Shown: piece by piece, positions 1 to 13,000 of the stretch
Position numbering within the stretch: the first letter of the stretch is position 1
Layout of the letters: each line of letters starts with the position of its first letter
Origin: Zygnema cylindricum
Lineage: Eukaryota; Streptophyta; Zygnematophyceae; Zygnematales; Zygnemataceae
Length of the DNA stretch: 52,625 nt
Assembly: GCA_037447655.1 (NCBI GenBank)
Contig: JBBHKE010000010.1
Coordinates: 1-52,625, forward strand
Direction of reading: 5' to 3'
The notes under the pieces: generated by a model
Told to the model about the DNA's origin: nothing
The model's database searches: none
Seen by the model: the letters and a program-made list of their open reading frames with translations, nothing else
Program-made: the position numbers and the translations under genes

Positions 1-780
1 AATTGTGTGACGCCGCAACGTCTCTTTTTGGAAATATTTGTAGACGTCACATTATTTTCCCGTACAATCCATGTACATTCTATTCGGTTTACTGAACAAA
101 AAATACAGATACGTGCATTGAATTTTTTTTTGTAAACTACCGTACAGTTTTTCGTAAAAAATCTAACAGTTACAGTATTTTGTTTATTAGTTTTCGTAAT
201 ATGCCAGTTTTAGTTTACAGTAGACGTTTTTTTGCGTATTTTTCAAAAGTCACATACAGTACATGGAAACTGGAAAAAATGGGAAAAAATCCGCGTATTG
301 AACAACTAGGTTACAAACACAAATTTTCCTTTTATGCGACAAATGCCTATGCACGGCACAGTATATAGCGTTGCAGGCGTTGTACGGAAATACAAAAACC
401 GTACGTGTAAGAAACTGAAAGTGTCTATTTTCACCTCCACGGCGCGTGTAAAATGCTATTTGCCAGTTGCAACGGGTGACCCAAAGGGACAAAATGTTTG
501 CACCTCTAAAATAAAAACAAAAATAAAACAAAATCTGACGATACCAACATGAAACATTATGAACCGACAAACATTGGCAGGTGATTGCTACGGTTCATTT
601 TTCAATTTCTTTTGGACTGCCGACAAAAGTTGCGAAAATATGAAATGTTTTGGTGAAATACTTTTTGCAAGAGGGATTTTTACTTGGTGCATACGTCAAC
701 GAGTAAAAATATGTACGTAATCCCAAAAAACTTGGTAAAAATTGTCAACAAACAAAGTTGATTACCTTGACTTTTAAAAC
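1..780. other. Intergenic, no gene seen
   Basis: AT-rich DNA with frequent GTAC and CGTAC words. Only short ORFs on both strands, none with a recognisable domain. The part at about 150-320 is a dispersed repeat listed separately. Confidence 0.6.
150..320. repeat. Dispersed repeat, diverged copy near 27.4 kb
   Basis: The stretch containing GTTTACAGTAGACGTTTTTT and TTTTTCAAAAGTCAC is matched at about 27400-27550 by the same order of words with scattered substitutions. No terminal structure could be defined, so the ends are approximate and the element class is unknown. Confidence 0.5.
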
Positions 781-783
781 TTA

Positions 784-1825
784 GGGTAAAGTTCCATCAG
801 TCGTTTATGTAATCATACGGCCAACTCTACGGCCAGGCCATCAAAATTTGCCGCAGACTTTTTGTCGTTCCGTTTTGAAATGTTGGGTAGTACGTTATAA
901 TGCCCTCTATACGAGTCTTTAATTACCTCAGCTTGCACAGATATTACCTCCGCTCGTACTGCTATTAAGTTCAAACTTTGCATTCGAAGATTCTTTCAAG
1001 ATTTTAAGCATTGAATATTAACCTATGTGTTACCAACCAAAATGAGCCACGCAAAAAAAAGTGGTTTCCTGACGCAACCTAATGGAAGGCACGCCCTTCA
1101 GTAATTTTTTTCCGTACAATTACTGGAACGCCTAATGGAAGTCCACCCTGAGTCGATGTTCCATCACGAAGAGTCAGTAAACCACGTGTTATACATTGAG
1201 TGGCACCACATGTGTTTTGACCGGATATTCAAAATCTTTAAAAAATCTTCACACCTTCAATTTCACTACAAATCTTCTTTTGCGTACCATGTACCTGTGT
1301 AACAAGTCATAATACAACATATCTTTGTACTTTTTGCAAACAACAATGTTTTACGCCATCTCAGTTTTTAGGGCTTCGTTTTCGAACATGACCAAAATCC
1401 TTTGCCGAAAATAGTGTTTCGAAAGAGCGTTGCCAGAAGTAGCGTGACGAATGACAACTTCGAGATTACCTTTTTTATTTTCAGTTGCATTTTGAAAGGT
1501 ACATACCATGTGCATTTTTTGTCAATTTTCGTTGGTTGTCCATCGTGACACTTAGCTTAATCGTCCAACGTGTCGCGATTAAATTTTTTTTGTATCTGCC
1601 AACCCACCTCCTACGGGCACGTTGGCAGCTACAGAGAAAGATGAAGCAAATGCCTCGCGGGTGAATATGCGACGGTCAGTGTTACCTCCCAATTCTTCGG
1701 AGAGTGTTGGCAAGATTCTTTGTAATTTTGTTTTGCGTATAAAAACAAAATAAGCGGTACGGTTTCGTACGGATAGTCGTGGATTTATATAAACTACCCC
1801 ACTTTCGACAAATGGAACTTAACCC
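784..1825. mobile_element. PIF/Harbinger-like non-autonomous element, copy D1
   Basis: Terminal inverted repeats are visible: the left end reads GGGTAAAGTTCCATC and the right end, reverse-complemented, GGGTTAAGTTCCATT. Both sides are flanked by TTA (781-783 and 1826-1828), the three-base target duplication typical of PIF/Harbinger elements. The interior is shared with 29412-30548 and 49459-51407. Relative to the 49.9-51.4 kb copy this one lacks about 450 bp near its left end. No transposase is encoded, so it depends on another element or is dead. The superfamily rests on terminal structure only. Confidence 0.6.
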
Positions 1826-1923
1826 TTAACCTTTTCAAATCACGAACGGTTAACATTTTTCCGCCGTGCTAACATTTTTTCAAGGGTTTAGCCAAAAAAC
1901 CCTTAAAACCCATAAAACCTAGA

Positions 1924-2400
1924 TGATATGAAATTAACAATTCAGCGGAAGCATCAAAAAAAATATTTTCACACAAGAGAGGACAGTCTATAAAAGCTTA
2001 TATAGTTTATGAACGTTTTTCCCCTATACATTGTATATATTTTCTTTCAAGTACTCTGCAGTATATAGTATACATCAAGCGTCGCGTCACTACTTTGAAC
2101 AATAAACTAAGACAACATTATAGTGCACAGGAAATAAAATCAAACAAACAAATCAACACAAAATGACGTAGTACTAACGAACTACCGAAAGTACACTAAA
2201 AACAAAATAGCGACAAAAACCTAACACAACAAACAATATCTGTACCTGGTCGTCGCGAAATCGAATCTACGCAAGACCAAGAATTTGCGAAATACTATGC
2301 GAATCAATAAAACAAAATCAGGACCACACGTGTGACGAAACGACAAACTACTTGGTCGCGCGACAGACCGCGACGACCGATTACATTTTTGTTTCTAACA
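1924..2400 (-). repeat. 3' LTR of the decayed copia element
   Basis: In element sense it starts TGTTAGAAAC directly after the polypurine tract and ends TTTCATATCA, giving canonical TG...CA ends and a length of 477 bp. The terminal GATGCTTCCGCTGAATTGTTAA is also present twice at 7311-7395, once in each orientation. Confidence 0.75.
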
Positions 2401-2410
2401 ATCCCCCTTT
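2401..2410 (-). other. Polypurine tract of the decayed copia element
   Basis: In element sense it reads AAAGGGGGAT and sits immediately before the TG of the 3' LTR. This is the expected place for plus-strand priming in LTR retrotransposons. Confidence 0.6.
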
Positions 2411-2453
2411 CAAAAGTGTAATCATTACACCAAACCTAATTTAGGTCTTCCTC

Positions 2454-5400
2454 TCAAAAGTACTTCATGAGCTCCGCGGCTTCCTCCAACGTTGAAATGT
2501 ACAAAAAATCAATTTCCTTCGCAGCGACCAAATCACGTACAAAGTGCCACTGAATCCTGATATGCTTTGTCCTTTTGTGAAATACAGGATTCTTAACCAA
2601 CGCCATCGAGCTCATACTATCATAATAGATTTTCATACATCCAATAGAAATCTTTAATTCTCCAAGTAACTCCTTGATCCAAATTGACGCCTTATAAGTA
2701 TGACACGCGACCATATATTCTGCTTCGGTTGAACTTAATGCGACAGTTGGCTGAAGTCGTGAACTCCAAAAAAGTGTCGTGCCGCCAAATACAAATGCAT
2801 AATCAGACGTTGACTTTCTTGTATCAAAGTCGCCGCCCCGATACGTATCACAATATCCCACGCAATCCAAAGACACTTGTCCATATTGAAATTGTAAACC
2901 AATCTCGACTGTCCCTGCAAGGTAGCGAAATATCTTCTTCACGACCTCCCAATGAATCTTTTTAGGAGCCTGACAAAATCGGCCCACGACAAAAACCGAA
3001 ACCAAAATATCCAATCGCGTGGCCACACTTAAATACATTAAACTTCCAACGGCCTCACGATAGGGAAAGTGGACAGTTTCCTCCTCCTCAAATTTGCGAT
3101 ATTGTAATCTGGAATCTAGTGGTGTCAAGACCGGCTTAGAATCCAACATAGCAAGTTTTGTCATAACTTCTTTACAATATTGAGCTTGCGATAATTTAAT
3201 ATCCCCATTATCGTACCTTAAAACTTCCACTCCAAAGATATATTGTACTCCCCCAAAATCTGTGACTTTAAAATGTAGTCGCAAGTACTCCTTCAATTCT
3301 GCGATTCGCGTCAACTTGTCACATACCATCAAAAAATCATCCACATAGATAGAAAATATGATTTGATCCTCCCCCTCACCTTTTACGTAAACTCCATAAT
3401 CCGAAACTGTTTAGATGAATCAAAATTCGGTAAGGACCTTGTGTAATCGTAAATACCAAGTCCTTGTTGCTTGGTTTAGTCTGACAAGGACTTCCGCAAC
3501 CGCCATACCTTCCCCTCCTTCGACACTACTCCTTTCCGAACTTTCATATTAACCTCCTCCTCTGAGTCACCATTTAAGAACGTCGTCTCTACGTCCATTT
3601 GGTGAATGTGCTTCTTGGCGGCAGCGGCCATAACAATAATCATCCGCAATGAATCAAACTTAACAACCGGTGCGTATGTCTCTGTATAATCTATCCCCTC
3701 CCTTTGTTGAAAGCCCTTGCAAACTAGCCGAGCCTTATGTTTTACTACTTCCTTCGATGTACCAGTTTTGGTTTTAAAAATCCACTTCGCATCAATAACC
3801 ATTTTACCCTCCGGTAGGCTTACCTCCTCAAATGTTCGGTTGTCGATAATAGATTGAAGTTCTCTTTCCCACGCAAGTTTCCAATGCTTCTCCCAATCAC
3901 ATGATTTTTGTGCTTCCATATACGATTGCGGATCGCCCAACATATTATCGCATAAGGATTGCTATAAGAGGAAATCATCCTCCCTCTCCCCAAAAATAAA
4001 ATAATAAGAATTCTCCACATTTCCCTTACCATCAAAAAAAGACGAGCCGGTTTCTTACCCCTTTTTTCACGCATACTCCTCCTCGGCTCAAATTCTTTCT
4101 CCTCATTCACCGGTTCCTCCTCAATAAAATTAGGTTCACTTGATTTAGAAGACGATGATTTCCTCGTGTCCGAAGACATTCGGGAATTTTCGCTTCGCGA
4201 ATTCTTACCAATGTTACCAAAGTTTGCATTTTCCACAATTTTACCTTTCCCCCTCTTAACATTGGAGGTGGATTCCGGATCAACTTCCGAATCTGAACCC
4301 TCAATGTCATTAAGATCACCAATTTCAATTTTTTTATGGAAGTCAAGATTCGAATGTCGCTTAGCCGATCGAGAGATTGTGGATAAAAAGTCCTCGTGAA
4401 AATCCACATTCCTCGATTCCTCAATGATATGTCGAATCGGATCATAAACTCGATAAAGGCTTCCTTTCTCGCTTTATCCAACGGAATAACCACTCCAACT
4501 CCACGATGTAAACTTACCCTTTCTCTTTTGCGATTGAATATAAACCGACGCACGGCATCCCCAAATTCGAATGTGGTGTAGAGTAGGCTTCCGCCCATAC
4601 CACAACTCATACGGAGTTTTATCACCCGAAACCGAAGTAGTCCTCCGATTGCAAATATAATTCGCCGTTAAAATTGCATCGCCTCATAAATAAATACTCC
4701 TCCCGCATCCGTGTACCATGGATCGTAGCGTACGATTTTTCCTCTCGGCAATGCCATTGGATTCCGGTGAATAAGATACGGTATATTGATGAGAGATTCC
4801 CCACTCTTTACAATAAGGATCAAAAGCAAGAAATTCCCCTCCATTATCCGATCTTATGGATTTTTATTTTCTCTCACATTGCCTTTCGGCCATCACATGC
4901 CACTTTTAAAAGCGTAAAAATACATATGATTTCTGTTTAAGCAATATTACCCATGTGAATCGAGAAAAGTTGTCCACCACCACCATAATATATTTGTTTC
5001 CTCCAATCGTCTCCGGTTTAACGTCCCCATATAAATCAATGTGCAAAAGATCAAGCGGATGCTTATATCGATGCATTGGATCCTTAGCCGGATGTGTCTT
5101 TCGGATTTGTCTTCCCTTACTACATCCCTCGCACCCGTTAATTTTCTCTCCTGGCGCCAAGTCTAATCCCCTTACGCTCCCATTTTTAATCGTTCGTCGT
5201 AAACTCGCCTCGGATGTGTGACACATCCGGTGGTGCCATAATGTCAAATCGCCTTTAAAATTGGATATTTGCGAAATGATACCGGCGGAATTTGTGGAGG
5301 ATTTAGGCCGACGCCAAATAAACTGACTATGCATAAATTTTGTGACATCCCCTTTGCCGATTTGTACAACATCCGGTCGTACAATTTTTATTGTTGAGTC

Positions 5401-7251
5401 TCCGTACGAAAGTACGTTGCAACCTGTTCGTTGAATTTGAGGTACGCTGAGAAGGTTCATTGAACCTTCAGGTAAATATAAAACATTTGTTAGTTCGACT
5501 TACGTCAGTTTTTCCTCGTCGCGTGAGTCCAAAATAGGTAAATCTAATCGTACAGTACCCACTGTACCGATTGAAATTGTCTGGCCGCTTGCGACAGTTA
5601 TTTGTTTCAGTACCGTAAGTTGTCGTAGGTCATAGAAAAGTGACACGTCCGTACACACGTGGTGGGACGCTCCCAAATCTATCATCCACTCCTTTTCTTG
5701 TCTCGTAGTACCTGCTAACAATTCGCGCGATAGGTTAAGGACCGAAAATATTTGCGGTCCTTCTCCTTCCCCTTCAAAATACTCCAAGTGTCCTCCTCCC
5801 CTTCCATGGCGGCCTCCGGGACCACCACGGCCGCTAAGGCGACCGCCGCCACGCCCACCGTATCGGCCCTCGCCATCTCCTCTCCCGCCGCGATCTCCTC
5901 TTCCACCGCCGCCTCCATTTTTGGCTTTCGAGTAATATTGGGGGCTTATATGGCCCCATTTCCCGCAAAAGTGACATTGGCGCTCCTTATCCGGGCAAGA
6001 AGCCGCCATATGACCAAGTTTGCCGCATTGAAAACAAACAATATTGGTCAGATCTGAATATCCGGGCTGGGAAGGAGATCTCTCGGCCCTTTCGTGTCCT
6101 CTTCACCCTCTTCCTCTCGTATTTCCCCCTCTTCTCCCTCCTCTTCCCCGAAAATAATTTAGATCGGGCGTTTCCGGTGTTGTCGCATTGAGGGAACCGG
6201 TTGGTTGCGGTCCTCTCGATGAACTCGGGCGATTTGCCTCGGTTGATTTGCCAAATGTGATAATCGAGTCCAAAGTATTCGAATCCCTCGATAAAAGAAT
6301 GTCCCTTAAATGTATTATTTTCTCCGGTAAGGCATGTGTGAAAACTGATGCCTTATCACTCTCATCGATGAACTTTCCTGAATTTGCGAGTTGCTCGATA
6401 ATTATGTTAAATCTCTTTGCGGCCTCATCGATCGATTCGTTCAGCTTCACCTTGAAGGATGTATAGTCGGTATAAATGTGTTGTCCCTTATTTTGGAGAC
6501 TCTTCTCTAAATGATTTTCAAGGGCTACCCAACAATCATGGGCGAATCTTCGGGTAAGAAATAAATCGTGAATCGAAGTGCTACACGATTAAAATAAACC
6601 GCCGACAGCGGAAAGATTTTTCTTCGTCCATACCCGATAAGCTCTCCGATCCGAGGCAGACATCTTGTCCACCCCTTTTACCACCTTCCAAAGTCGCTTC
6701 AATTTAAATTGACCTTTGATATATTTCTTCCATGATTGATAATTCGTTCCATTGAAGATGACGATCTTCCCGGACATAGATTCAACTTGTTCGTCTCCTT
6801 CACTCCAATCATCAAGGTCGGAATCGTCATCGATGGGAAGTTTCCCCTTTCGAATTAATTCCCTCATCTCCTCCTCATCTCCTTCCGTATCAACAACGGT
6901 TTGTGTTGGAATGGGATCTCCGAAAAATGGAGGTCTTGAAACACGGTTTGCATCGGAGATCCGTTGATCAACATAGCGGAAAAGACCATCTATCACTTTT
7001 TGAAGACGATCTTCCATCGCGTCATCTTCCTCCTTCTTTTTCCCCTCATTCTCCTTCTTTTGTCCAACCGGATCGACCGGGACGGCCTCCTCAAAAGTTT
7101 TGCCGGTGAAAGCAAATGGAGTTTCTACTTCCGTATCCGACGATGATTCGGATTCGGTTGGATCCGGAGGATCTGGATCCGGAGGTCGAGGAATCATCGA
7201 AGAAGAAGAAGGCATCATAGGAGAGGGGGTATTTTTCTTCTTTCTCCCCAT
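2454..7251 (-). pseudogene. Disrupted copia gag-pol
   Basis: Segments read 5' to 3' on the minus strand. 7251-6589 is an N-terminal gag with acidic and proline-rich parts and an FNGTNYQSWKK-like gag motif; the start is the Met of MGRKKKN rather than one 15 codons upstream. 6450-6103 is more gag. 6009-5500 is a Gly/Arg-rich zone with a zinc knuckle CHFCGKWGHISPQY, where the last Cys is Tyr, and a protease motif WMIDLGAS with Leu where Ser is expected. 5460-4906 is integrase with the CxxC zinc-binding part and HIDLYGD. 3943-3476 is the start of reverse transcriptase (QMDVETTFLNG). 3344-2454 is the YVDD box, the rest of the transcriptase and RNase H (ALSSTEAEYM). Frameshifts and stops separate these blocks, and part of the transcriptase before YVDD is lost. 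Not functional. Confidence 0.85.
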
Positions 7252-7296
7252 GGCGGCCAAACTAGCCACCTTTCTACACTTCAATGGAGCACACAA

Positions 7297-7308
7297 GCTC
7301 CATTACCA
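7297..7308 (-). other. Primer-binding site of the decayed copia element
   Basis: In element sense TGGTAATGGAGC lies 2 nt after the terminal CA of the residual 5' LTR. It begins with TGG, complementary to a tRNA CCA end. It matches the common copia site TGGTATCAGAGC at 9 of 12 positions, so the primer may be an initiator methionine tRNA or another tRNA. Confidence 0.45.
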
Positions 7309-7310
7309 CT

Positions 7311-7395
7311 TGATAGGATCTTAACAATTCAGCGGAAGCATCAATTTTTTTTTTTTTTTTTTTTATGCTTCCGCTGAATTGTTAAGATCCTATCA
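7311..7395. repeat. Perfect 31-bp inverted repeat around a T20 tract
   Basis: Left arm 7311-7341 and right arm 7365-7395 are exact reverse complements. The spacer is CAA followed by 20 T (7345-7364). Each arm is the terminal 31 bp of the copia LTR. The right arm abuts the target duplication CTAGA, so it forms the integrated 5' end of the element. Confidence 0.9.
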
Positions 7396-7400
7396 CTAGA

Positions 7401-8945
7401 AACCCTTAGAAACCCTGAAAATCCTGAAACTGCTTTTGGACGGTGCCACGTGGCTGCCGCGATTCTGAATTCGCTCTTCTTTGGACGGTTAGCAAAATCT
7501 GCGAAGTAAAATAATTAAACCCTAAAAGTTTTCGGCAAGTCTGACAACTGGCGAAACAGTTTTGTGGTGCCAAAAAGATACGAATAAACGCTTCAGATGT
7601 GCGACTTTTACGCTCGTACGAAAGTACATAAGTATCGTGCGAAATCACTTTTTTGTATACTAAAAATAAACGTGTTAAAAAATTTGTTAGCTGATATTAG
7701 CAAGTTCACCACCGTCGATATATTATCTTCTTGTTCCGTTTTCTTTTTTTTGTGACGCTTTCGTAAAAGTTATATATACGACAAAAAGATTTCGTAAATG
7801 TTATATACACGTCAGCAAAACAGGTTAAATTATGTTCTTAAAGGAATACCGCCCTAACCCTATGCGCCAAAACCAGCCTTTATTTTGTCGTTTCTTCAAG
7901 AATTGCTTCCTGAGAAAATCGTCCTTCGTACGAAGAAAGTGAAGAAACCGAAAACACAATTTGTGCTTAATATGTACGAACATTTGTCGTATTAGCTGTT
8001 TCAGTCCAATCGCCACGTCATGCCAGCTTATCACTTAATTTAAACGTCAACAGTTTCGAGAGCCAGCTGAAAGCATACCAACGAATACGAATATTTCTTC
8101 GCACGTGTCACAAGATTGCAACAGGGCTGTACGAGAAAAACTACACTATTTTTTCTTTTCGCCCTTCTCCCCACTCCCTCTCTCTGGAATGAAACACGAC
8201 AATTTTGGTTTGACAAGAAAGAGCTTTGCTTTTTTTTTTTACTGCCCTTAGTGACAAAATTAGTGACGTCAGTAATCTCACAAAAAACAAGAGGTCTACA
8301 ACGTCACAAAAAAAATTATGTCTACAATGTCACGACTTTTGTCTTCCGTTGGAACACCAGTGAAATGGTACGGAGAACCTTCACTAAAAGACAAACTTTG
8401 CACGCTAAGCTCGTAGCCTAAGGACCGATGTCCACTGTCCACTGTAACGGAGAATCTTAATTTTGTCGTATATGATAGATGGTTCAAATAACACCATCCT
8501 ACTGGTCGTAGGTTTTGTTTTAGAAGAAAATTGCGAGATGTCTGTTAACTTTTCCGCTAACTAAGAGCTCTCCGTTACCACAGACAGTTGCCCACTTGCC
8601 CCTAACCCTTTCGGCCGTACAGAGTACGGTCATTTTCTATTTAGCGTACGGCAGAACTAAAACAGGAATCCTAGTTTTATGTGGCATCATTTTATGTAGA
8701 TGCTCAATACAGCCCTTCCACGTGGCACCAATAGCGCAGCATTCGCTAACTACCGTACTGTACTGTTTCTCACAAGCCGCGATACTGTAGACGTACATTT
8801 TACAGAGGTGCGCAAGTTTGACTTTATAGAAACGACAAAAATGAAAATACCGGCAGTTAAGCCAGAGGTGTACGACAAAATACCTATATTTAAGGTTTGA
8901 CCAAAATCCCGGCATTTTTGTACCCTAGTGACCAGTGGGCCTGGG
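7401..8945. other. Intergenic, no gene seen
   Basis: Short ORFs only, none with a recognisable domain. The composition resembles the other intergenic stretches. No promoter or repeat could be assigned. Confidence 0.5.
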
Positions 8946-8967
8946 GAAAGTACAGTACTGTACTTTC
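8946..8967. repeat. 22-bp perfect palindrome
   Basis: The sequence centred on ACAGTACTGT is its own reverse complement over 22 bases. The same CAGTAC/GTACTG core surrounds the MITE insertion at 25558-25772. Confidence 0.7.
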
Positions 8968-9009
8968 AGAGTTTTTTCCCTGATTTTCCTACTCTTTCTT
9001 TAATTGGCC

Positions 9010-10041
9010 CGTTCTCATCTCCCTCCCTCTCTCTCTCCCTCTCCCTCTTTCCCCCCTTCATCCGTTCTTCTCACTCTCATTATCCTACTCTTACCCATTT
9101 TTCCCCGTCTTCCTCTATATTCTCTTCCTCCCTCTCTCCTCTCTCTCTCCTCCCTCTCTCCTCCCTTTCCCCTCCTCTCCTCCCTCTCTCCTCCCGCGAC
9201 ACATTTTCGCTCCTCTCCCCTAATCTCGTCTCCCCCTGTCTTTTTTTTCCCCTTTTTTCTTATCTTATCTCTCTCTCCTTTCCCTCTCTCCTTTCCCTCT
9301 CTCCTTTCCCTCTCTCCTTTCCCTCTCTCCTTTCCCTCTCTCCTTTCCCTCTCTCCTTTCCCTCTTTCCTTTCCCTCTCGCCTTTCCCTCTCTCCTTTCC
9401 CTCTCTCCTTTCCCTCTCTCCTTTCCCTCTCTCCTTTCCCTCTCTCCTTTCCCTCTCTCCTTTCCCTCTTTCCTTTCCCTCTCGCCTTTCCCTCTCTCCT
9501 TTCCCTCTCTTCTTTCCCTCTCTCCTTCCCTCTCTCCTTTCCCTCTCTCCTTTCCCTCTCTCCTTTCCCTCTCTCCTTTCCCTCTCTCCTTTGCCTCTCT
9601 CCTTTCCCTCTCTCCACTTCCCATAAGCCCTTTCTACCCTCATCTCCTCGTTTACCGCCCTCTCCCTCTTTTTCTATATTGTTCGCTAACACCCACAGCC
9701 TGTCTTCTCTCTCTCCCTTTCTCCCCTTCACCACTCTTTCCCCCCCTTCTCACCTTTCTCACTTCCTCCCACGCCTCTTCCCCTCCTTCCTCTCCCCCCC
9801 CCCTCCCTCCTCCTCCTCCTCCTCCCCCTCCCAATCTATCCCCCCTTCTTCTTCTCCTGGCTCCTCTACCCACTCCCTCTCCTCCTTTTCTCTTTCTCCC
9901 CCTCCCCCTCCCTCTTTGTCCACTTCCCCCTCTCCCCTCCCCAAGCTCCCCATCTCCCACTCCCGCTTTCCCTCCCTCCTCCCTCTCCTCTTCCTTTCTC
10001 TTCCCTCCTCTCCCTCTCCTTTCCCTCTTCCCTCCAAAACC
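9010..10041 (+). repeat. 1 kb polypyrimidine tract with 13-bp tandem repeat
   Basis: Almost pure C and T on the plus strand. From about 9267 to 9615 it is a tandem array of the 13-bp unit CTCTCCTTTCCCT, roughly 26 copies with a few variants. Because 13 is not a multiple of three and the tract lacks stop codons, long ORFs appear in all frames and on both strands; I regard them as artefacts. The tract runs straight up to the receptor kinase start codon and probably forms its promoter-proximal or leader DNA. Pyrimidine-rich leaders are common in plants, but this length is unusual. Confidence 0.85.
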
Positions 10042-13000
10042 ATGCCCCCTTCCCCTGGCTTTTCTCCTCTCCTCCTTTCTCTTATCCTCCTCTACCTCCT
10101 CCTCTCCTTCCTCCCGAACCTCTCCCGGGCCTCTTCCCTCGATTCGGATACCCGGTCTCTTCTCGCCTTCAGAAGTAAAATTAATGGTTCACTTTCATGG
10201 GACAATGAAAAGGAGACTTGTGATTGGCCGGGAATTATTTGTACGGACGGTCGCGTCACAGGAATTTATATTGGGGGATTTTCTCTCAAAGGACAAATAG
10301 CATGGGAAATCGGAGATCTCGACCGACTAGAATCTTTTGTAATTCAAGGAAATTCATTTGAAGGACCCATTTTTCCGTCGTTCGAAAAACTGAGATCGCT
10401 GAGAATCGCAGATTTGTCGGGAAATAGTTTTACGGGTGAATTTCCTATTGCGTTTTGCAGTATTCAGAATTTGACCGTTCTTGACCTTTCGGCAAATTCT
10501 TTCGACGGACCGATTCCGGAGGAGATTGGAAATTGTGGAAATTTGAAGCATTTGGGTTTGTCGAGAAATTTTTTCAGGGAAACAATTCCGGAAGCTATTT
10601 GGAAGCTTACCAGTTTAGAATTTTTAGATCTTTCGGCAAATTCCTTTTCGGGCAAGCTTTCCCCCAAAATAGGACATTTCATCAATCTTATCGATTTTTC
10701 TGTGGAAAATAATGTTTTGGAAGGACTTATTCCTCCTGAAATTGGAAACTGTAACTTTCTGGAAACTTTCTCAATAGAACACAATAATTTCAGTGGACCC
10801 TTACCTTCAACCTTAGAAAATTGTAGAAAATTGGTCAAGTTTAACGCAAATGCAAACCAACTTACGGGAAATTTATCCTTCCAAGTAAATTGGTCTTTTT
10901 TTCCCCAATTAGAAGAACTTTCATTATCTTTTAACCGTTTTTTCGGGCCCCATTCCTTCCAGCATTGGTTTGAGCAAATCTATCACAAGTATTGATTTGT
11001 CTAATAATGAACTCACAGGACCCATTCCCGACAATTTTGGAAACTTAAATAGCTTGAAAAACCTTTTTCTCTCGTCAAATCCCTTAAATACAACTTTAAA
11101 CCCAGAGTTGTCAAAATGTCTCAATCTTAGCTCCTTATCTTGTGTAAATTCCTCTCTCTATGGACCTATTCCTAAAGAGTTTGAAAACCTTAAATCTTTG
11201 GCTTTTCTCGGGCTTAGTAACAATAGTCTATCAGGTGAAATACCTCCTGAAATTATAAGCTGTTGTACTGAACCTGTGCAAGTAATTCTCGATTTTTCAA
11301 ATAATATTTTTACTGGTTCATTACCACCTTTATCAAATGGAACTCAAGCACTACAAATTCTTGATTTGTCGTATAATCGACTCTCGGGAAATCTTCCTCA
11401 AAATTTAAACCCTGACAGCGTCATTTCCTCACTTATTTTGAACAACAATATGTTTTCTGGTCCACTTCCATTGTCTATTTTTCAAATTAGAGAATTGCAT
11501 ATTTTTGAAGCACAAAATAATGCGTTTAACGGAACTTTACCTTCCAATTTTTTCATTTCCAATATTACCGAGATCAACTTATCAAACAATAATATTTCTG
11601 GACCTATTCCTTCTTTGGGAATTAAGAACTCCAGTTTTGAATATCTTAACATGTCCCACAATAAGCTTAGCGATTCAATCCCTTCCGATATTTTCCTTTC
11701 GTCCTCTCTTGCTTTCTTGGACTTAAGTTATAATCAACTCTCTGGATCTCTCTCTATCCCCACCGTCTCTGCTGAAATTTTTTCTTCTCTCCAATTTCTC
11801 TATCTCTCCAAAAACCAAATCCATGGCTCTCTTCCAAAAGCTTTATCAAGTTTGAACAAGTTGACTGCAATAGAACTTAACGAAAACAAATTTTCGGGAG
11901 AAATACCTCTCGAGATGGGAAACCTCAAAATGCTTCAAATTCTCTCTCTCTCCGTGAACAATTTGACAGGTGTCATTCCCTCAGAGCTGGGAAACTTGCC
12001 AGTTCTTAGTCACTTAACTCTGGATAATAACCATCTCTCAAATAGAATTCCTGACAGTTTAAGCCAGTTAATAAGTTTAAATGTTCTTGATTTCAGTAAT
12101 AACATGCTGTTTGGAAAAATTCCTTCCGCTTTAGGGAACCTTTCCCTCCTTGTTGAGTTAAACTTTTCCAGAAATAATCTCGCGGGTTCGATTCCCAACA
12201 GTCTTTCTGGTCTTTCTGCACTCAAATCAGTCAATTTTTCAAACAATTTTCTGTCTGGTAAGATTCCTGAGGGAAATTTGAGTCTTTTTGACGCTTCTTC
12301 TTTCGCAAATAATTCCGGTCTTTGTGGAAAACCTCTCAAATCCTGTCCCTCTAAAGTGCTTTCGAAAACAATTGTAGGGATTCTTGTGGGGGGTTTAATC
12401 TTGATTGTGACCTTTGTCATAATTGGGGTTTATCTCATACACATTCGATTTTGGAAAACGGGCCCCGATGGAGGGAAACTCGAGATTTACCACAATTTGC
12501 CTTTTTCACTTACTTATAAGGATATTGTGGGAGGCACAAATAAATGGTCAGAATCGAACCTTCTCGGGTTCGGCGGTTTTGGATCTGTTTACAAGTAAGT
12601 GCATTTTCGTCTCCTCACTCTGTACCACCTCTTTCATTACTGCCTCTTCTCTTTTCTGCTACCTCGCCTCTATTTACTACCTCCCCTTTCTTTACTACCT
12701 CATCTTTTTTTACCACCTCTCCTCTTTTTACCACCTCTCCTCTCCCTTCTTTTTACCACACCTCTTCTCTCTTTTTTTTACCACCTCTCGTCTCTCGTTA
12801 TACTTACCTCTCCTCTCTTTACAACCTCTCCTCTTTTTACAACCTCTCCTCTCTTCACTGCTTCTCTTCTTTTTACCATCCCTCCTCTTCTTTCTTTCTT
12901 TCTTCTACCTCTCCTTTTTTTACCACCTCTTCTCTCTCTTTTTACCACCGCTCCTCTCTCCTCTTTTCACCACCTCTCTTCTTTTAACTACCTCTCCTCT

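Larger units (their letters stand above)
1924..7395 (-). mobile_element. Decayed Ty1/copia retrotransposon with aberrant 5' end
   Basis: A minus-strand element flanked by 5-bp duplications CTAGA at 1919-1923 and 7396-7400. In element sense the order is hairpin 5' end (7395-7311), primer-binding site, gag, protease, integrase, reverse transcriptase, RNase H, polypurine tract (2410-2401) and 3' LTR (2400-1924). The order integrase before reverse transcriptase identifies the copia superfamily. Coding is broken by several frameshifts and stops, so the copy is old and inactive. The 5' LTR survives only as about 34 terminal bases joined to an inverted copy of themselves. The interior sits at the right place relative to both target duplications, so the odd 5' end was probably present at integration. 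Confidence 0.85.

Noticed and set aside
9004-10041. Long ORFs on both strands through the C/T tract
   Set aside because: The 13-bp unit lacks stop codons, so every frame is open. The real start of the kinase is the ATG at 10042 before its signal peptide.
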